A stretch of DNA of 64,000 bases from Rosettibacter sp037481715 (GTDB lineage: Bacteria; Bacteroidota; Ignavibacteria; Ignavibacteriales; Melioribacteraceae). Below the pieces are notes generated by a model. That model searched no databases. It saw only the letters and a list, made by a program, of their open reading frames with translations, and was not told where the DNA came from. Within the stretch, counting starts at the first letter, position 1. Every line of letters begins with the position of its first letter. The stretch is taken from the NCBI GenBank assembly GCA_037481715.1, contig JBBFLD010000001.1, forward strand, positions 248,001 through 312,000. Direction: 5' to 3'. The translations under genes were made by a program, and so were the position numbers. Shown here piece by piece: positions 60,803-64,000 of this stretch.

Positions 60803-62796
60803 TGGCAAAAAAATTCATAATCAAAAAAGTAAATCAAATTCAATCTGAACCAAAAATTGATGAATCAAAATTTAAGATAAACTACCAAGAAGCACTCAAC
60901 GCTTCCCAATATGAAGCTGTGTGTGCAGTTGAAGGAAATTATTTAGTAATTGCAGGCGCAGGAAGCGGAAAAACAAGAACTCTTGTTTATCGAGTTGCAA
61001 GATTAACAGAACTTGGTTATGATCCATCTTCAATTTTGCTTCTCACATTTACTCGCAAAGCAGCTAAAGAAATGATGGATAGAGCTGCAATACTGCTCGA
61101 CAATCGATGTTCAAAAATTAACGGCGGTACTTTTCATTCTTTTGCCAATCTTACTCTGCGTAAATATGCAAAAGCTGTTGGTCTTGATAATGGATTTACA
61201 ATACTCGACCAAGCAGACAGTGAAGATGTTATTAATCTTATTAGAGGACAACTAAATTTATCACAGCATAAAAAAAGATTTCCGAACAAACAAACAATTT
61301 TCAAAGTTCTGAGCTTGAGTGCAAATACAACAAGACCAATTGAAGATATACTTCAAGAAGAATATCCGCATTTTGCTGAGTACACAGACAAATTTCTGGA
61401 AATAAAAAAAATTTATGAATCTTATAAAAAGCAAAATCATCTTTTAGACTATGATGATTTACTGATTTACTTAAGAAATTTTTTGTTCGACTTAAGTCCA
61501 GCTGCAAAATCTTTTCTCAACACAATAAAATTTGTAATGGTAGATGAATATCAGGATACAAACAAATTACAAGCAGAAATTATTCAAGGATTGGGACAAA
61601 TTAATCAAAACATTATGGTTGTTGGCGATGACTCTCAATCAATTTATGCTTTTAGAGGTGCAAACTTCAAAAACATCATGGAATTTCCTAAGCTATTTAA
61701 GAATGTCAAAATAATTACACTCGAAGAAAATTACAGAAGCACTCAGGAAATATTAAATTTTGCAAACTACATAATTGAAAATGCCATCGAAAAATATCCC
61801 AAACATCTTTACAGCAGAAAAATTGGTGGAGAACTTCCGGGCATTGTAAGTGCAGCAAATGAAAATATGCAGTCAAGATTTATTGTTGAAAGAATTTTAG
61901 AACTTCGCGAAGAAGGTGTTCCTCTTAACGAAATAGCTGTTTTATTCAGGTCTTCATACCATTCATTTGATTTAGAAATTGAATTAAACAAAGCAAATAT
62001 TCCTTATGTGAAATTTGGAGGTATGAAGTTTATTGAGGCTGCACATGTTAAAGATTTACTTTCTTTTTTAAGAATCGCAGCAAATCCACTCGACTTTGTA
62101 AGCTGGTATCGTGTTTTATTATTACACGAAGGAATTGGTCCAAAAAAAGCTCAACAAATAATGGATGAAATTGCAAAGAATAATTTATCCATTAAACGAG
62201 AACCTGAAACAACTATCAGCAAAAAGTATAACGACAAAATTTTCAATTTATTTTCACTTCTGCATGAAATTCATACAAAAAATCAACTGCCTGCAGATAA
62301 AGCTGAACAGGCATTAAAATATTATGAACCACTCTTTGTAGAAAAATATGACGACTGGAACAAACGCAAAAAAGATTTAGACATTTTTATAAACATTGCA
62401 GAAAATTACAGAAGTCTCGACAGCTTTTTAGCAGACATGGCACTTGAACCTCCTCAGGATTCTGTAATTGATGTTGAAGCAACAGATAAAGAAAAAGAAT
62501 TTGTAACGCTTTCAACAATTCATTCAGCTAAAGGATTAGAATGGCATACAGTTTTTATTATTCATGCAATTGATGGTTTCTTCCCTTCAAGCCAATCCTT
62601 TGAAAAATTAGAAACTCTTGAAGAAGAGAGAAGATTGATGTATGTGGCAGCAACAAGAGCTAAACAAAATCTATATGTCTGTTATCCAATGAATATTTTT
62701 GACCGATACAATGGAACAACTTATGCAAAACCTTCACGTTTCATACAAGGAATTACAGAAGATAAAGCTGACTACTGGCTAATCGAAGAAGAATAA
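60802..62796 (+). CDS. UvrD/Rep-family ATP-dependent DNA helicase
   Basis: Superfamily 1A 3'-5' helicase of 664 residues. The Q motif region is ALNASQYEAVCAVEG near 31, motif I AGAGSGKTRTLVYR near 52, Ia LLLTFTRKAAKEMMDRA near 80 and II FVMVDEYQDTNKLQAE near 246. Motif III is VVGDDSQSIYAFRGAN near 274, IV LEENYRSTQEILN near 310, V STIHSAKGLEWHTVFI near 571 and VI EERRLMYVAATRAKQNLYV near 607. Close to PcrA/UvrD but short at the C-terminus, with no obvious UvrB- or RNAP-binding tail. It starts within the stop of the preceding gene. Confidence 0.93.
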   Translation: MAKKFIIKKVNQIQSEPKIDESKFKINYQEALNASQYEAVCAVEGNYLVIAGAGSGKTRTLVYRVARLTELGYDPSSILLLTFTRKAAKEMMDRAAILLDNRCSKINGGTFHSFANLTLRKYAKAVGLDNGFTILDQADSEDVINLIRGQLNLSQHKKRFPNKQTIFKVLSLSANTTRPIEDILQEEYPHFAEYTDKFLEIKKIYESYKKQNHLLDYDDLLIYLRNFLFDLSPAAKSFLNTIKFVMVDEYQDTNKLQAEIIQGLGQINQNIMVVGDDSQSIYAFRGANFKNIMEFPKLFKNVKIITLEENYRSTQEILNFANYIIENAIEKYPKHLYSRKIGGELPGIVSAANENMQSRFIVERILELREEGVPLNEIAVLFRSSYHSFDLEIELNKANIPYVKFGGMKFIEAAHVKDLLSFLRIAANPLDFVSWYRVLLLHEGIGPKKAQQIMDEIAKNNLSIKREPETTISKKYNDKIFNLFSLLHEIHTKNQLPADKAEQALKYYEPLFVEKYDDWNKRKKDLDIFINIAENYRSLDSFLADMALEPPQDSVIDVEATDKEKEFVTLSTIHSAKGLEWHTVFIIHAIDGFFPSSQSFEKLETLEEERRLMYVAATRAKQNLYVCYPMNIFDRYNGTTYAKPSRFIQGITEDKADYWLIEEE

Positions 62797-62886
62797 TTTT
62801 TCAAAAATATTTTTTTTGATAATCATATTATGTTCCAATCAAGAATAAAACAATCATCTTTAATATATTTCGTGACAAAAAATTTT

Positions 62887-62901
62887 AGAGGTTGAAATTT
62901 G
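62887..62901 (+). promoter_or_regulatory. Ribosome-binding site and TTG start of gltX
   Basis: AGAGGT (62887-62892) precedes TTG (62899-62901) by 6 nt. The conserved GluRS N-terminus begins immediately after this codon. It is the second TTG start of a housekeeping gene in this window, after tig. Confidence 0.7.
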
Positions 62902-64000
62902 GAAAATATAAGAGTTCGCTTTGCCCCGAGTCCAACTGGCTATTTACATGTTGGTGGACTCAGAACAGCACTTTATAATTATTTATTTGCAAGAAAAAAT
63001 AATGGCAAATTCATTTTGAGAATAGAAGATACCGACAGAAGCCGATATGTTGAAGGAGCAGTTGAAAATTTAATTGAATCACTAAAATGGTGTGGACTTA
63101 ATTATGATGAAGGTCCAGATATTGGAGGAGATTTTGGACCTTACATGCAATCACAGCGGCTTGAAATTTATCAGAAATATGCACAGGAATTAATTACAAA
63201 AGGTCATGCCTATTATTGTTTTTGCACACCTGAAAGACTTGAAACATTAAGAAAAGAACAACAATTACAAAAATTGCCGCAAGCAAAATATGATAAGCAT
63301 TGTCTTCATCTTTCAAAATCTGAAATTGAAGAAAAATTGAATTCTCAAATTCCATTTGTAATTCGACTTAATGTTGAACCAAATCAAAAAATAATTTTTG
63401 AAGATGTAATTAGAGGAACAGTTGAATTCGACAGCAACAATATTGACGACCAAATTTTAATTAAAAGTGATGGTTATCCTACTTATCACATGGCAAATGT
63501 TGTTGATGACCATCTTATGAAAATAACTCATGTTATTCGTGGAGAAGAATGGCTCTCCTCTACTCCAAAACATATTTTATTATATGATTATTTCAATTGG
63601 GAAAAACCAATATTTGCTCATTTGCCTCTCCTGCTAAATCCCGACAGATCTAAATTGAGCAAAAGACAAGGTGATGTTGCAGTTGAAGACTATCGTGCTA
63701 AAGGATATTTGAAAGAAGCATTAATAAATTTTGTTGCATTGCTTGGATGGAACGCAGGTGATGATAAAGAATTTTATTACATGGATGAACTGATAGAAAA
63801 ATTTTCACTTGAAAGAGTTAACAAATCAGGGGCAGTTTTTGATATCGATAAATTAAACTGGCTAAATGCAGAACATTTAAGAAAAAAACCTGATGAAGAA
63901 ATTTTATCAATGTTGAAAGATTATATCAAAACAACAGAATATGCTGGTAGAAATTTAGCTGATTCATTTTTATTAAATATCATCCATGCAATGAAGGAAA
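62899..64000 (+). CDS. gltX: Glutamyl-tRNA synthetase (5' part)
   Basis: Class I aminoacyl-tRNA synthetase that charges tRNA-Glu; the gene runs off the right edge after 367 codons. It opens MENIRVRFAPSPTGYLHVGG (TTG read as Met), with the HIGH-equivalent HVGG. GPYMQSQRLEIYQKYAQELI near 77 and IRGEEWLSSTPKHILLYDYF near 214 are family blocks, and DRSKLSKRQGDVAVEDY near 250 is the KMSKS-type loop (KLSKR). No zinc-binding Cys cluster beyond YYCFCTPERL is seen. Start and frame were read directly from the sequence. Confidence 0.94.
   Translation, partial: MENIRVRFAPSPTGYLHVGGLRTALYNYLFARKNNGKFILRIEDTDRSRYVEGAVENLIESLKWCGLNYDEGPDIGGDFGPYMQSQRLEIYQKYAQELITKGHAYYCFCTPERLETLRKEQQLQKLPQAKYDKHCLHLSKSEIEEKLNSQIPFVIRLNVEPNQKIIFEDVIRGTVEFDSNNIDDQILIKSDGYPTYHMANVVDDHLMKITHVIRGEEWLSSTPKHILLYDYFNWEKPIFAHLPLLLNPDRSKLSKRQGDVAVEDYRAKGYLKEALINFVALLGWNAGDDKEFYYMDELIEKFSLERVNKSGAVFDIDKLNWLNAEHLRKKPDEEILSMLKDYIKTTEYAGRNLADSFLLNIIHAMKE

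Overview
The window comes from an AT-rich bacterium of the Bacteroidota/Chlorobi side of the tree, most likely the Ignavibacteria (Melioribacter/Ignavibacterium-like). The evidence is a type IX secretion sorting tail with the NYPNPFNP motif, a PorV/PorQ-like outer-membrane protein, a SusC-type TonB receptor without a SusD partner, and a Bacteroidota-style promoter (TTTG, 19 nt, TAnnTTTG) in front of tRNA-Leu. The lineage call is inference; no rRNA is present.

Positions 1-28817 form a pectin and galacturonate utilisation region, entirely on the minus strand. Read in transcription order it has three blocks. (i) exuT-uxaC-uxaE-eda-uxuB: uptake and isomerisation of hexuronates through tagaturonate and fructuronate to mannonate, with the aldolase of the last step. 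(ii) kdgK, a LarA-like nickel-pincer racemase/epimerase homologue, gnd, tkt, then kduI and kduD: KDG phosphorylation, the unsaturated-uronate branch and pentose-phosphate enzymes. (iii) Secreted depolymerases and their uptake machinery: PL1 pectate lyase, GH43, TonB receptor, a 713-residue partner, PorV-like protein, GH105, GH28 and the start of another lyase-like gene. Mannonate dehydratase (UxuA) is the one step not found here.

Positions 28818-30067 hold two divergent tRNA-Ser genes (GGA and CGA). Each is preceded by truncated tRNA-Ser copies with a short GC-rich palindrome inserted at exactly the same D-loop position. A frameshifted GIY-YIG gene follows. I consider this the most unusual locus in the window. 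A second palindromic family is found in the 14.3-14.8 kb intergenic region and also inside the coding sequence of the GH43 enzyme.

Positions 30092-64000 are mostly housekeeping genes: mtgA, ferritin, rpmB, a thioredoxin-like protein, a double TonB-C protein, tRNA-Leu, tig-clpP, a DPP IV-like peptidase, a pseudokinase with three receiver domains, purE, a DUF2807 lipoprotein, a triple-AAA+ protein, an ABC exporter, an SDR and a cupin. Next comes a tightly coupled minus-strand chain: clpC, pterin dehydratase, pyrE, M64 peptidase, PP2C phosphatase, pduS and pduT. The last two are electron-transfer and shell components of bacterial microcompartments, with no other compartment gene nearby. The window ends with floA, an unknown gene, a UvrD-type helicase and the start of gltX.
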